This document shows positions 9,795-20,994 of a stretch of 64,000 nucleotides of DNA, piece by piece. Below the pieces are notes generated by a model. It was not told the DNA's origin. It made no database searches and saw nothing but the letters and a program-made list of their open reading frames with translations. This DNA is from an uncultured Flavobacterium sp. (GTDB taxonomy: Bacteria > Bacteroidota > Bacteroidia > Flavobacteriales > Flavobacteriaceae). A program made the position numbers and the translations under genes. The stretch spans positions 1 through 64,000 of the forward strand of contig CALJVL010000018.1 in assembly GCA_937773775.1 (NCBI GenBank), in the 5' to 3' direction. The first letter of the stretch is position 1; each line of letters starts with the position of its first letter.

Positions 9795-11702
9795 TTAAAT
9801 TTTACCGTTTTTAATCTCGTCCACAATTTCTGGATTCAATAATGTTGAAGTATCCCCAAAATTAGAATAATCTTCCTCGGCTATTTTGCGGAGTATTCTA
9901 CGCATGATTTTTCCGGAGCGCGTTTTCGGCAAACCAGAAACAAACTGTATTTTATCTAATTTGGCAATGGGTCCAATTTGGTTGGAAACTTGCTGGTTGA
10001 TCTCTTTCTTAAGGTTTTCCCTATCTCGACTTTCTCCGCTTTCTTTAAGAATAACAAAGCCATATAAGGCATTTCCTTTAATGTCGTGAGGAAAACCTAC
10101 AATTGCTGATTCTGCGACTGCAGGATGTTCATTTATGGCATCTTCGATAGGAGCGGTCCCCAGATTATGACCCGAAACGATTATTACATCGTCTACTCGA
10201 CCCGTAATTCGATAATAACCTACTTCGTCACGTAAAGCGCCGTCACCAGTGAAATATTTTCCTGGGAAGGCAGAAAAATAAGTTTCTTTGTATCTTTTGT
10301 GATCGCCCCAAATGGTTCTAGCTATTCCTGGCCAAGGATATTTAATGCACAAAGCACCTACCACTTGATTACCATCTACTTCATTTCGTTTTTCATCCAT
10401 TAAAACAGGTTGAATCCCAGGTAAAGGCAAAGTAGCATAGGTTGGTTTTGTAGGAGTGACAAAAGGAATTGGAGAAATCATTATACCTCCCGTTTCTGTT
10501 TGCCACCAAGTGTCTACGACTGGACAATGCTTGCCACCTACATGGTCATTATACCAGTGCCAAGCTTCTTCATTTATGGGCTCACCAACAGAACCGATTA
10601 CCTTTAACGTGTCCAACTGGTATTTTTGAACGTAATCTAAACTCTCTTTAGCTAACGCACGAATGGCTGTAGGAGCAGTGTAAAATTGGGTCACTTTGTG
10701 TTTAACGATAATTTCCCAAAAACGGCTAAAATCCGGATAGGATGGAACTCCTTCGAAAATTACGGTGGTAGCTCCATTAAGTAATGGGCCATAAAGAATA
10801 TACGAATGACCTGTTATCCAGCCAATATCTGCAGTACACCAGAAAACATCATTTTCCTCATAGTTAAATACATTTTTAAAGGTGTACGCCGCATAGACCA
10901 TATATCCCGCTGTGGTGTGTACCATTCCTTTTGGTTTCCCAGTCGAACCAGATGTATAGAGGATAAATAACGGATCTTCTGCATCCATAATTTCAGCTAC
11001 GTTATTGTCTACTGCGTCTTCTAAGAGAGGCTGTAACCACTGGTCACGTCCTTCCTTCATATTTATTGCAGTATTCGTTCTCTTTACCACTAATACTTTT
11101 TCGACACAAGGAGTGTTTACTAAGGCTTCATCAATGATGTCTTTTAAATCGATGGTTTTGTTTCCGCGGTATCCACCATCTGATGTGATTACCATTTTGC
11201 AGTCGCTGTCGTTTATTCTAGTCGCTACGGCCGAGGCTGAAAACCCTGCAAAAACAACAGAATGGATTGCTCCAATTCTAGCACAAGCTAAAGTCGCGAT
11301 AGCCAGTTCTGGAATCATTGGCAAATAAATACAGACACGATCTCCTTTTTGCACACCTTGGTCCCGCAATACGTTTGCCATTTTTGAAACACGCTGATGC
11401 AGTTCAGTATAGGAAATATGTAATGCTGCCTCACTTGGGTCATTTGGCTCAAAAATGATAGCCGTTTTATCTCCCTTTTTTGCAAGATGTCTGTCAATAC
11501 AGTTTTTGGTAATGTTCAGTTTCGCATCGACAAACCATTTTATTTCGGCTTCAGCCATATTAAAATCGACTACTTTATCCCATTCTTGATACCAAGTAAA
11601 GTTTTCAGAAGCGATTTTATCCCAGAATTTTTTGGGTTCACGTACTGATTTCTTGTATTCTTTAAAATATTCTTCTAGATTATTAATTTTATAACGACTC
11701 AT
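9795..11702 (-). CDS. acs: Acetyl-CoA synthetase (acetate-CoA ligase, AMP-forming)
   Basis: 635 residues, close to the usual Acs length of about 640-650. The ANL adenylation motif YTSGSTGKPKGMVHT, the VVDTWWQTETGG motif and the YFTGDGALRDEVGYYRITGRVDDVI hinge are present. The C-terminal motif PKTRSGKIMRR has the catalytic, acetylation-regulated lysine at about 598. It converts acetate, ATP and CoA to acetyl-CoA. It follows a propionyl-CoA-synthetase-like gene by 26 bases and is last in a run with a response regulator and CrbS-like sensor kinase. That is the gene partnership known as the acetate switch in Gammaproteobacteria. Reading frame intact. Confidence 0.97.
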   Translation of the reverse strand: MSRYKINNLEEYFKEYKKSVREPKKFWDKIASENFTWYQEWDKVVDFNMAEAEIKWFVDAKLNITKNCIDRHLAKKGDKTAIIFEPNDPSEAALHISYTELHQRVSKMANVLRDQGVQKGDRVCIYLPMIPELAIATLACARIGAIHSVVFAGFSASAVATRINDSDCKMVITSDGGYRGNKTIDLKDIIDEALVNTPCVEKVLVVKRTNTAINMKEGRDQWLQPLLEDAVDNNVAEIMDAEDPLFILYTSGSTGKPKGMVHTTAGYMVYAAYTFKNVFNYEENDVFWCTADIGWITGHSYILYGPLLNGATTVIFEGVPSYPDFSRFWEIIVKHKVTQFYTAPTAIRALAKESLDYVQKYQLDTLKVIGSVGEPINEEAWHWYNDHVGGKHCPVVDTWWQTETGGIMISPIPFVTPTKPTYATLPLPGIQPVLMDEKRNEVDGNQVVGALCIKYPWPGIARTIWGDHKRYKETYFSAFPGKYFTGDGALRDEVGYYRITGRVDDVIIVSGHNLGTAPIEDAINEHPAVAESAIVGFPHDIKGNALYGFVILKESGESRDRENLKKEINQQVSNQIGPIAKLDKIQFVSGLPKTRSGKIMRRILRKIAEEDYSNFGDTSTLLNPEIVDEIKNGKI

Positions 11703-11728
11703 GTTTTTATGATTTAATATAGTTAGTA

Positions 11729-13631
11729 TTATTTTTTATTATAAATGCCAATTTTATATTTTTCCAAAACGAAAGCGATTTCTTCTACGATGGTTTCATC
11801 ATCAATAGTTGATGGAATTTGATAGTCTTCACCATCAGCGATACTACGCATTAATTTTCTGAGGGTTTTTCCCGAACGTGTTTTGGGAAGGCGTTCTACG
11901 ATGACTACGTTTCTTAGAGAAGCAACAGCTCCAATTTGTTGTCGTACTAAGTTTATGATTTCCTGTTCCAATTGAAAATGTTCGATGGAATCGTTTAATT
12001 TGGTTACGACCAAAGCCAATGGAGTTTGTCCTTTCAACGCGTCATTGATCCCAATTACGGCGCATTCAGCAACCGATTGGTGGGACGATACAATTTCTTC
12101 CATTTCTGAAGTTGAAAGGCGATGTCCTGCCACATTGATTACATCATCTACGCGGCCGGTAATGAATATGTAGTCTTCGTCATCTTTATAACCACCGTCA
12201 CCAGAGAAGTAATACCCCGGGAACTGCTCCAGATATCCAGATTTGAATCGAGAGTTGTCATGCCATAAATCAAGTAAAGTTCCAGGAGGCAGTGGTAATT
12301 TGATAACCACATACCCTTGTTGACCGGGGCCAACTTCAGTTCCTTCCTCATTAAAAATTTTAATGTCATAGCCGCAAACTGCTTTACCTACGGATCCTGG
12401 TTTTATAGGTAACTTTTCAATCCCAATCATATTTGCAATCATCGGCCAGCCAGATTCTGTTTGCCACCAATGGTCTACCGCTGGTATAGGTATATGTTCT
12501 CCATACCATTCCAAAGTTGCAATATCGCAACGTTCTCCCCGCTAAAAATTGAGTTTTTAAGGAAGTCAAGTCGTATTTTTTTATGAAATCGCCATTAGAA
12601 TCTTCCTTTTTGATTGCGCGAATGGCGGTAGGAGCCGTGAACATCGCATTTACTTTGTGCTCGTCAATAACTCTCCAGAAAGTACTTGCATCGGGCGTTT
12701 TTATAGGTTTGCCTTCAAAAACAATAGTAGCATTTCGGTTGATTAAAGGACCATAGACAATAAAACTATGTCCAACTACCCAACCCACATCTGATGCTGC
12801 CCAAAAAACCTCATCTTCTTTTACATTATAAATATGTTGCATCGAAAACTTTAAGGCAACAGCGTAACCACCAGTATCTCTAACTACTCCTTTTGGTTTT
12901 CCGGTTGTTCCTGAGGTGTAGAGAATATATAAAGGATGTGTCGCATTCACGGGAATACATGGGGTTTCTTCAGAACCATAGACTAGAGCATCATAGTCGA
13001 CATCATATTTTTTAAACGGAACTCGTGCACCTAGTTTCCTATTCAAAATAATCACTTTTTTAGGTCTGTGTGATGCTAATTCGATAGCTTCATCTACTAG
13101 TGGCTTGTAGGTTATTAAACGGTCAATTTCAATTCCGGAAGAGGCGGTTATAATTAATCGGGGTTTGCAGTCGTCGATCCTGATTGCCAATTCATGCGGG
13201 GCAAACCCCCCGAAAACAACCGAATGTGTCGCTCCAATTCTTGCACAAGCTAGCATAGCAAATGCAGCTTGGGGAATCATAGGCATATAGATTACGGCTG
13301 TATCTCCTTTTTTTAGTCCCAAGGATTGCATTTCTCCAGCAAGTTTGGCTACTTCAGTTTTAACTTCTAAAAAAGTGTATTTTTTTACTGTTTGGGTAAC
13401 GGGAGAATCGTAGATTAAGGCGATTTGATCACCATAGCCAGCCTGTATGTGCTTGTCTAGGGCTAAATAGCAAATGTTCAATTCCCCATCTTTATACCAA
13501 AGAGGGTAGCCATTTTCATCTTTCGATAAAATTGTTTCTGGCTTGCGATACCAGTTTATAGCTCCTGCTTGTTCAGTCCAAAATTCTTCTGGTTGCTGAA
13601 TACTTTTGCCGTAAAAATCTTTATAATTCAT
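11729..13631 (-). CDS. prpE: Propionyl-CoA synthetase-like acyl-CoA ligase, frame broken by +1 base
   Basis: Two overlapping frames together encode one ANL-family ligase. The first covers ELNICYLALDKH, YTSGTTGKPKG and MFTAPTAIRA. It then leaves frame at LKTQFLAG. The second resumes with EWYGEHIPIPAVDHWWQTESG and runs through YYFSGDGG to LPKTRSGKTLRK. Removing one C from the run at 12537-12540 restores GERCDIATLEWYGEH and gives 633 residues, the full family length. The N-terminal DFYGKSIQQPEEFW and NTCYLALD-like motif favour PrpE over Acs, but substrate is inferred. Eighteen bases after the response regulator and 26 before acs. Either a sequencing error or a recent frameshift. Confidence 0.85.
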
Positions 13632-13649
13632 GATTTGCGATCTTCTAAA

Positions 13650-14012
13650 TTATTGAATTAAATTTTGTACTTGTTCTACTAATTTCTTTAAAGAGAAGGG
13701 CTTGACTACGTATAAATTAGCACCTAATGAAAGTCCTTTTTCAATGTCTTTTTCTTTATTCTTTGCCGATAGAAAGATTACTTTACACTGCTGCAAGCGG
13801 TCGTCTTTTTTTATTTGTTGCAGTGTGGCAAAACCATCAACTGTAGGCATCATAACATCTAAGATAATTACATCCGGAAGTTGGTTATTCAGAATGTCCA
13901 ATGCCTCTTGTCCGTCACGAGCAATGAATACTTCAAAATTGTTCTTTTTGAAGGTATATTCAAGTGACATAACAATATTGGGCTCGTCATCTACAATTAA
14001 AATTTTCTTCAT
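13650..14012 (-). CDS. Stand-alone receiver-domain response regulator (CrbR position)
   Basis: 120 residues containing only a CheY-like receiver. The acidic pair is in ILIVDDEPN, the phosphoacceptor Asp in VIILDVMMP, the switch Ser in IFLSAK and Lys in VVKPFS. No DNA-binding domain follows. The start overlaps the sensor-kinase 3' end by 26 bases, so the two are translationally coupled. The gene sits directly upstream of the two acyl-CoA synthetase genes. In Vibrio and Pseudomonas the partner of CrbS is CrbR, which has a LuxR-type HTH output domain. Here the output must be by protein contact or through another DNA-binding protein. Confidence 0.93.
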   Translation of the reverse strand: MKKILIVDDEPNIVMSLEYTFKKNNFEVFIARDGQEALDILNNQLPDVIILDVMMPTVDGFATLQQIKKDDRLQQCKVIFLSAKNKEKDIEKGLSLGANLYVVKPFSLKKLVEQVQNLIQ

Positions 14013-16717
14013 CTCTATTGTTTTTGGGGGTCTTGTAATTGGGTAAATTAAAAATAAAAGTGGCTCCAGTTTGTGGTGTACTTTCCACCCAGATTTTACC
14101 TTTATGATGTTCTATGATTTGTTTACAAATGGCAAGTCCCAGGCCGCTGCCTATCGGTTTCTTTACATTTTGATCACGGGATTGATAAAATTTGTCAAAA
14201 ATAGGCTCAAAATCCTCGGATTTAATTCCTGCTCCATTATTGTGAATGCTTACTTCTATCACTTCTTTTTTCTCAGTTACCGAAATACTTATTTTTCCAG
14301 CAGTTTTTGCACAGAATTTGATGGAATTTGACAATAAATTATGGATTACCTGAATGATCCTTTCCTCGTCATAAAAAGCCTTTATTTCTGTCCTATCAAA
14401 TTCGATATTAATGTTTTTGTTAATAATTAGCTGTCTTACGGAATCGAGCGTGTTAGCGATAGTCTCGGAAATATTGTTTTTTGAAAGATAAAGTTTTTGC
14501 TTTCCAGTTTCGTATTTCTCTAAATCCAGAATTTTGTCAATTAAACGATTTAAACGGTCCGATTCGGAAATGATGCTTTTTAGAAACTGTTTCCTAATTT
14601 CTTTTGGAATATCATCATCATCATCATGTAGGATTTCGGTTGCTGCACGAATTGCTGTAATTGGTGTTCTTAATTCATGGGTAACCGTGTCCAGAAATTC
14701 ATCTTTTTGAATGTCTTTATTTATTAATGCCTGATTCGCATGCTTTAACTGTTCTGATATTTTTTTTAATTCATTCGAAGTATCTGTCAGTTTTTTGTTG
14801 ATAATTATATTCTCTTTCGACTCCTCTAGAATCCGAAGAACTTCAGGCAGGCTAATCTTATCTTCCTTTGCTACGCTGGATATTAGTATTTTGGCGGAAG
14901 CTGTGCCGATATGGCCTGTCAATAAATTTTCGGCAAATTTTATAAAACGGGCGTCTGCTGTGGTAATGTTTTTATCGATGTTGTACTTTAAATTGAATAT
15001 TCCTAACGCTCTCTTAGTTCTTTCTTCGCCAAGAAACCGTTGCAAGACTTTTTTAATGTCAGATATATATGCGGTTCCTTTCCATACGAATGCATTTTCA
15101 TGATTGGTAATGTATTTGTCTATACCCACAAACATTTCTGCATAATTTCGTTCTCTGTAATTTCCGCTAAAACTCACTGAAATAGCAAGAAAGAAGATAG
15201 TATTGATAAGTAAACTCCAGAAGAAAGCATGAGGTATGGGCTCTAAATAGTCTAAGCCAAAAAGCTGAAATGGTTTCAGTAGTTCAATTCCCCATGGTCC
15301 ATTTTGTATAAAGGTACTCGTAGATTTTGTCACCCCCGATCGCGTAAGGAACTAATAATGTGTATAGACTGATTAAAAACCCTAGTACAATACCTACCAC
15401 GGCTCCATTTTTAGATCCTCTTTTCCAGAATAAAGCACCGAAAAAGGCAGGAGCTAATTGAGCGATTAGCACAAAAGAAACTAAGCCAATCGAAACTAAA
15501 GAATAATCTAAAACAAAAACACGGTATATCGCGTAAGCCAAAATAATGAGTAAAAAGATACCAACTTTTCTACTGTTTACGATTCGTTTACGATTTTTAT
15601 CTGGAGATTTATCTTCAAGAGCACCAATAAAACCATATGGGATTAAAAAATTGTTACTTAGCATGGTGGCCAAAGAGATGGAAGAAACTATAATCATAGA
15701 TATTGCGGCCGAAAAACCTCCAAGAAATACGATAACCGTAAGGATATTATTATTGAAGTGTTGCGGAATCAACAAGGAATAGGTGTCTGAATTTAAGCCT
15801 TGTCCTTGAAACATGATATTTCCTCCCCAAGCAATTGGGAAAACAAAAAGATTGAACAGTAACAAATACAAAGGGAAAAGCCAAATGGCTGTTCGAATAT
15901 GGGTTTCTTTATTATTTTCGACAATGGCAGTGTGAAATTGTCTAGGTAAAAGAAAAATGGCAAATGTGGATAAAACACAAAGAAAGAACCAATTGATTCC
16001 ATTTGTCAAGTCACCAATTGAATTTTTTTTGTCAAAATCTTGAAGCACTGCGGCTTTAGTATAAATATCATCAAAGCCATCAAAAACAAAATAGGTGACA
16101 TAAATACCTATTGTTAAAAAGAAAACTAATTTTAAAATAGACTCCATTGCAACGGCCGTAACAATTCCGCGTCTTTTTTCAGAAGCATCTACATATTTTG
16201 TCCCGTAGTAGGAAGCAAATAATGCGAGCGCAAGGCAAACATAAGTAGTGGTGTCAGAAAATATATTGGAGCTATATTGAGTTTTGGTAACAATATAGAA
16301 GGTGTCTGAGATCGACTTCAGTTGTAGGGATATGTAAGGTAAAATTCCAAAAACACAAATCAGGGTAACCAAAGCTCCCAAAAAACGACTGTTTCCGTAT
16401 CGTAAAGAAATAAAATCTGCAATACTTGAGATTTTATTTACTCGCGAAATTCGGATAATTTTTTTAAGGATAATCATCCAGGTTGGGATAATTATGATTG
16501 GGCCTAAATAGATAGGTAAATAGCTCAAACCTGAATCCGCAGCAACACCGATGCTGCCATAGTAGGTCCATGCAGTGCAATAAACGGCTAAGGACAAGGA
16601 GTATATGTAAGGATTGTTTGTCCATCTAGAATGGCGCTTTTTCTCAGCCCAATGTGCTATATAAAATAGAATAGACACATAGATTGCCAAAATCAGTAAA
16701 AGGCCTGCGCTACTCAT
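13987..16717 (-). CDS. CrbS-like sodium:solute symporter-sensor histidine kinase, frame broken by +1 base
   Basis: Two overlapping frames form one protein. The first (from 16717) is a multi-pass SLC5-type transporter: WTYYGSIGVAADSGL, SSIADFISLRYGNS, LPRQFHTAIVENN. The second has a last membrane segment (HAFFWSLLINTIFFLAI), a STAC-like linker (KYITNHENAFVWKGTAY), the H-box HELRTPITAIRAA and HATPase boxes (HNLLSNSIKFC, GSGLGLAICKQI). Removing one C from the five-C run at 15333-15337 joins them into 909 residues, normal for this family. Known relatives CbrA and CrbS sense nutrients; CrbS controls acs. The position upstream of acs supports an acetate-sensing role by inference. Confidence 0.88.
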
Positions 16718-16904
16718 AATATTTTGTTATGATTAGGTACGTAATGGCAATTGAAAACAACCATCCAGAGAAAATGTAAATATACACAATTGGAAACCCA
16801 AAAAGAGGTCTTGAGCTATCAAACAACAGCAGAAGCGGAACGTTTAATCCCAATAACATTAGTAGTGAAAGTATAACCAGTTTTTGTTCGTGTCTCTTTT
16901 TCAT
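16710..16904 (-). CDS. Small two-helix membrane protein upstream of the CrbS-like gene
   Basis: 64 residues with a positively charged start (MKKRHEQK) and two hydrophobic helices (about 9-27 and 38-58). Its stop overlaps the start of the CrbS-like gene by eight bases, so the two are translationally coupled. Short two-helix proteins commonly accompany SLC5-type symporters, which suggests a helper or assembly subunit. Family not recognised with certainty. Confidence 0.75.
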   Translation of the reverse strand: MKKRHEQKLVILSLLMLLGLNVPLLLLFDSSRPLFGFPIVYIYIFSGWLFSIAITYLIITKYYE

Positions 16905-16917
16905 GGTATGAAAATAA

Positions 16918-16948
16918 ACAATCTCTACAAATAATTGTAGAGATTGTA
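16918..16948 (-). terminator. Terminator or attenuator between symporter and sensor operons
   Basis: A perfect 13-base stem, ACAATCTCTACAA / TTGTAGAGATTGT, around a four-base loop, followed on the minus strand by TTTATTTT. It lies between the symporter stop (16991) and the small membrane protein start (16904). It separates two acetate-related transcription units. Confidence 0.85.
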
Positions 16949-16990
16949 TATTAAAAAAAGCAAATTTCTTTATTTGAAATTGATTATTTT

Positions 16991-18742
16991 TTAATGTGTA
17001 GCGTCACCTGCACCAGAAGGAATTCTAATGTGTTCCACAATATCTTGAACATCTTGAGGTGGTGCTGCAGTAAAACTTTTCACTGTAAAAGCAACAACGA
17101 AGTTTACAATCATAGCGATCGTTCCAAAACCTTCAGGAGAAATTCCGAACCACCAGCTTTCTTTCAAGCCAGCAACAGCATCTTTTCCACCATCAAAAAG
17201 ACCGAATTTGAATTTCAACATGTAGAAAAGCATCAATAATAACCCTATTATCATACCTGCAACAGCTCCTTCTTTGTTCATTTTCTTGTCAAAAATACCA
17301 AGAATAATAGCTGGAAATAAAGAGGCAGCTGCTAAACCAAAAGCTAATGCTACAACCGCGGCGACAAAGCCAGGAGGATTGATTCCGAAATAACCTGCAA
17401 TGATTACCGCAACAGCAGCAGCTACACGAGCAGCCCAAAGTTCGTTTTTCTCTGAAATGTTTGGGTTTATCATTTTCTTGATGATATCATGAGATACAGA
17501 AGCTGAAATCACTAATAACAAACCTGCAGCAGTAGATAAAGCAGCTGCTAAAGCTCCTGCAGCGACTAGAGCAATAACCCAATTAGGTAAGTTTGCAATT
17601 TCAGGATTAGCAAGTACCATGATGTCTTTATCAATAGTCAATTCACTTCCTTTGTTCCCTTTTGCTTCTTGCTCGGCTAAAAATGCAGCGTCTTTAGAGT
17701 TGTCATTATAATATTGAATTTTTCCGTCTCCGTTTTTATCTTCAAATTTTAATAAACCAGTAGTTTCCCATTTTGTAAACCAAGCTGGCATAGAAGAATA
17801 GTCTTTACCGTTTACAGTCTCAATCAAATTAGTTTTTGCAAAAACAGCAATAGCTGGCGCAGTAGTATATAAAATTGCAATTAAAACCAATGCATATCCA
17901 GCTGATTTTCTTGCGTCTTTTACTCTTTTAACGGTAAAGAAACGAACAATTACGTGCGGTAATCCTGCAGTACCTACCATTAAGGCAAGTGTAATTGCAA
18001 ATACATCAATAATTGATTTTGTACCGTCTGTATAAACTGAAAATCCAAGATCTGTAGAAAGTCCGTTTAGTTTATCGATTAAATAAGTATCTGTACCTAA
18101 AACAGTGCCACCCATTCCTAATTGCGGAATTGGGTTTCCTGTCATCTGGATAGAAATAAAAATAGCAGGAACCATGAAAGCAAATATTAAAACGCAATAT
18201 TGTGCTACTTGGGTATATGTAATCCCTTTCATTCCCCCTAAAGTGGCATAAAATAAAACGATAACCATACCTATAATTACACCAGTATTGATGTCCACTT
18301 CTAAAAATTTAGAAAATACTAATCCTACTCCGCGCATTTGTCCTGCTACGTATGTAAAAGAAACAACCAAAGCACAGATAACGGCAACCGTTCTAGCAGT
18401 GTTAGAGTAGTATCTTTCTCCAATGAAATCGGGCACTGTAAATTTCCCAAATTTTCGAAGATAGGGTGCCAGTAATAGCGCAAGCAGAACATATCCTCCT
18501 GTCCATCCCATTAAATAAACGGCACCATCATAACCGTCAAAGGAAATGATACCGGCCATTGATATGAAAGAGGCTGCACTCATCCAGTCAGCAGCCGTAG
18601 CCATTCCATTTGCCAATGGAGAAATTTCTCCACCCGCAACATAAAATTCTTTAGTTGATCCAGCGCGAGACCAGATTGCAATTCCAATATAAAGGGCAAA
18701 TGTTACCCCAACAATTAAGTAGGTCCAAGTTTGTAAATCCAT
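16991..18742 (-). CDS. Sodium:solute symporter large subunit (acetate-type, VC_2705 subfamily)
   Basis: 583 residues with about 13-14 membrane helices. SLC5 motifs seen: FYVAGGEISPLANGMATAADWMSAASFISMAG, TVPDFIGERYY, YATLGGMKGITYTQVAQY, and GTAGLPHVIVRFFTV. A hydrophilic insert (about 320-385) is present, as in the VC_2705-type subfamily that pairs with a DUF4212 small subunit. That subunit lies 25 bases upstream. ActP-like cation/acetate symport is likely given acs and the CrbS-like sensor nearby. The small-carboxylate substrate is inference. Frame intact. Confidence 0.93.
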   Translation of the reverse strand: MDLQTWTYLIVGVTFALYIGIAIWSRAGSTKEFYVAGGEISPLANGMATAADWMSAASFISMAGIISFDGYDGAVYLMGWTGGYVLLALLLAPYLRKFGKFTVPDFIGERYYSNTARTVAVICALVVSFTYVAGQMRGVGLVFSKFLEVDINTGVIIGMVIVLFYATLGGMKGITYTQVAQYCVLIFAFMVPAIFISIQMTGNPIPQLGMGGTVLGTDTYLIDKLNGLSTDLGFSVYTDGTKSIIDVFAITLALMVGTAGLPHVIVRFFTVKRVKDARKSAGYALVLIAILYTTAPAIAVFAKTNLIETVNGKDYSSMPAWFTKWETTGLLKFEDKNGDGKIQYYNDNSKDAAFLAEQEAKGNKGSELTIDKDIMVLANPEIANLPNWVIALVAAGALAAALSTAAGLLLVISASVSHDIIKKMINPNISEKNELWAARVAAAVAVIIAGYFGINPPGFVAAVVALAFGLAAASLFPAIILGIFDKKMNKEGAVAGMIIGLLLMLFYMLKFKFGLFDGGKDAVAGLKESWWFGISPEGFGTIAMIVNFVVAFTVKSFTAAPPQDVQDIVEHIRIPSGAGDATH

Positions 18743-18767
18743 GATATTTTATTTTTTTATAGTTTTT

Positions 18768-19031
18768 TTATTCTTCGTCGTAGCCGTATTTTTTGTCTAA
18801 TTTGTTCATTAATCGAACATAAACAAATATCAATATGACAAATACATAAATTGAACCTTGTTGTGCAAACCAGAAACCGAGTGGAAAACCACCTATTGTA
18901 ATGGAATCTAATGCTTGTTTGAAAAGGATTCCGGCTCCATAGGAGACCGCGAACCAGATACTTAATAAAATTAAAAGGTATCTCAGGTTTTCCTTCCAAT
19001 ACGCTGACGCTTTTTCTTGTTGATCGCTCAT
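18768..19031 (-). CDS. DUF4212 symporter small subunit
   Basis: 87 residues with two membrane helices (about 18-38 and 55-78). It has the family pattern AYWKENLRYLLILLSIW, FPLGFWFAQQGSIYVFV and a terminal RLMNKLDKKYG. This is the small subunit (DUF4212) that accompanies the VC_2705-type sodium:solute symporter. It precedes the large subunit by 25 bases, as is standard for the pair, and follows the porin gene by 27 bases. Confidence 0.93.
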   Translation of the reverse strand: MSDQQEKASAYWKENLRYLLILLSIWFAVSYGAGILFKQALDSITIGGFPLGFWFAQQGSIYVFVILIFVYVRLMNKLDKKYGYDEE

Positions 19032-19058
19032 AATAAATTATTAATAAAGGTTAGTAGA

Positions 19059-20298
19059 CTATAGATAAATCATTGCTTGCAAAGTAACCGTGTTGACCGA
19101 TTTGTTTGTCGCATATTTCAAAGTTTGGTACTCGAGAGTTAGTTTAGAATTATGTCCGCTAAAGAACGCATTAACACCTAATCCTAGTTGAGAAGCATTA
19201 TCATTTAATGCATCTATTTGTCTTTCGTCAAAAGATACATAAGGCTGGAAACGTGTTTTTGATTTCCCAGGAAGTACGTAACCGGCGTGTAAATGAACCA
19301 TTGAGCCTGTTTCGTAAGTTGTTCCTAGTCTATAATCTTTTCCATAATCTGTATTTTGATATAAAGCGTAAGCAGTAAAGGCTGCGCCCTGGCTTCCTAT
19401 TGGCACGTCATAAAAAGCATCAAGTCCAAAAACTGAAACATTTTCTCCACTTAAATTTCCTGCTGCATCGGCAATCACAGCTCCATTAGGATGTGAAAAG
19501 AATCCTGCTCCAACATTGAACACTTTTTTTGAACCTAAATAAGAACCTACTTTGTAAGGAAGAAAATTACTTTCAGACTCTAAAATCGCATATTCAAAAT
19601 AACCAGCATACGTTCTTCCTGCTTCTTTTGAGCCTAACAGTCTTTGCCCAGTATAGGTTGCGGCTCCACCATTTGTTGGTACTGCAGCTGCTTGTAAGTT
19701 ATTAACTAAGGCATTATTCACGGACACTCGATATTGGAATTTTCCAACAGATCCTTTTGCATAAACTCCAATGTGCCTAGCAAATTGGTCAGATAGTCCA
19801 AGCGTAGCCCAAGCTTGTCTTTGGTTGTCTAAGGTCATTAAGTTTAAAGTACTTTGGTTGTTTAAACGGGATATTCCATTCCAATAATGCAATCCACCAC
19901 CGACAGCATTATTTTTCCCCAAACTGTATTGTGCCCATGCATCATGCAAAAACACTTGAGATCCCTCTCCTGTTCCGGTAGGGCTCATCGTGTTAGAATT
20001 TAAGCTGTTAAGTCCTATGTGTGTTAAGATTAAAAAAATCTTTATTGATTTGTGCATACATTAATATACGAGCTCTTCTGACACTGAAGTCTAAATCAGC
20101 TTGTTCGTTACCTTTCGCGTCTAATGGACGATCAGAATTGTATTGCCCCCATATTTGTGCCCAGGATAGTACTCTAAGGTATTTTGAGCCATCCTCATTT
20201 AAATTGAACTTCATTCCGGACCCGTAATCGGGTGAACCTTGAGCAAAGCCATTTAAAGCTAAGAGCAGTAAGGCTGCAATTAAACAATTTTTTTTCAT
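19059..20298 (-). CDS. OprP-like outer-membrane porin, frame broken by +1 base
   Basis: Two overlapping frames form one 412-residue protein: signal MKKNCLIAALLLLALNGFAQ, then an antiparallel barrel (DLDFSVRRARILMYAQINKDF, HDAWAQYSLG, LTLEYQTLKYA). The frame changes at the seven-A run 20032-20038 (plus strand). Removing one base gives continuous INKDFLILTHIGLNSLNS. RRARILMYAQ is typical of phosphate-selective porin O/P-like barrels. It is the first gene of an operon with the symporter subunits and probably lets the substrate through the outer membrane. Sequence error is favoured because every other position is intact. Confidence 0.82.
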
Positions 20299-20405
20299 AA
20301 TAAATTAAATTTTTGGTTAGTAAAACGGTTGGTTTTAAAGTAGCCAAAGTCTAATTTTTTGTTAAGAAAAAAAATTATCATATATATAAATGTAAATCAC
20401 TATAG

Positions 20406-20825
20406 TTAGTCCTTGAATCGTTCCCACTTTATAAGCATGAATTTGTCGCCGAGTTCGGTTATTATCATACCTGCACCAGATAGTAAATCTTTGTTTTTTA
20501 TGTATTCAATGAGCTCTAGATGATTAAATATCTTATAGGTGGGGTGGTAGTTGGCATGGGATGGTTTTTTGACATTGAAGGATTTTACCCAATTGCTAAT
20601 GGTGACATGAGAGACTCCGATTATGCGTTCGATTTCGCGGTAACTTAGTCCTTCGAGGTATAATTGAAGTGCCTTGGTGACATAGTATTCGTTGATTTTT
20701 TTTCCTATCTTATTGACAGTAAAAAAGTACTTGCATTTTTTGCACAAGTACCGCTGTTTACTGTTGATTACACCGCTTTTTATGATTTGACTTCCTTGGC
20801 ATTTGGGACAGGCTAAAATCTCCAT
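20406..20825 (-). CDS. IS1 InsA-like zinc-ribbon/HTH DNA-binding protein, probably a domesticated regulator
   Basis: 139 residues from the ATG at 20825; a longer reading frame to 20861 adds 12 implausible residues. Cys pairs CPKC and CKKC form a zinc ribbon. An HTH follows (LSYREIERIIGVSHVTISNWVKSF) as in IS1 InsA. The last 50 residues (HLELIEYIKNKDLLSGAGMII...KWERF) do not look like a transposase. No InsB/DDE partner, inverted repeats or target duplication are visible. It sits alone between the divergent porin operon and the DUF294 gene, in the middle of the acetate block. A regulatory role is an inference from domain content and position. Confidence 0.75.
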   Translation of the reverse strand: MEILACPKCQGSQIIKSGVINSKQRYLCKKCKYFFTVNKIGKKINEYYVTKALQLYLEGLSYREIERIIGVSHVTISNWVKSFNVKKPSHANYHPTYKIFNHLELIEYIKNKDLLSGAGMIITELGDKFMLIKWERFKD

Positions 20826-20994
20826 GTATATAAATTTTGCATAAATATAGTAAATTAGCAATTATATTTAAGCTGATATTCTAAATAAAAATACAAATAT
20901 TTACGCAGGCCCTATTTATATTGGTTATTTTATGTAAATATGATAAAAAAACATTGTTTTTTTTGGACTCTCATATAACTATAAGTTACCTTAA

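Noticed and set aside
18757..18999. 80-codon minus-strand frame overlapping the DUF4212 gene
   Set aside because: Shifted-frame shadow of the DUF4212 small subunit; composition is not protein-like.
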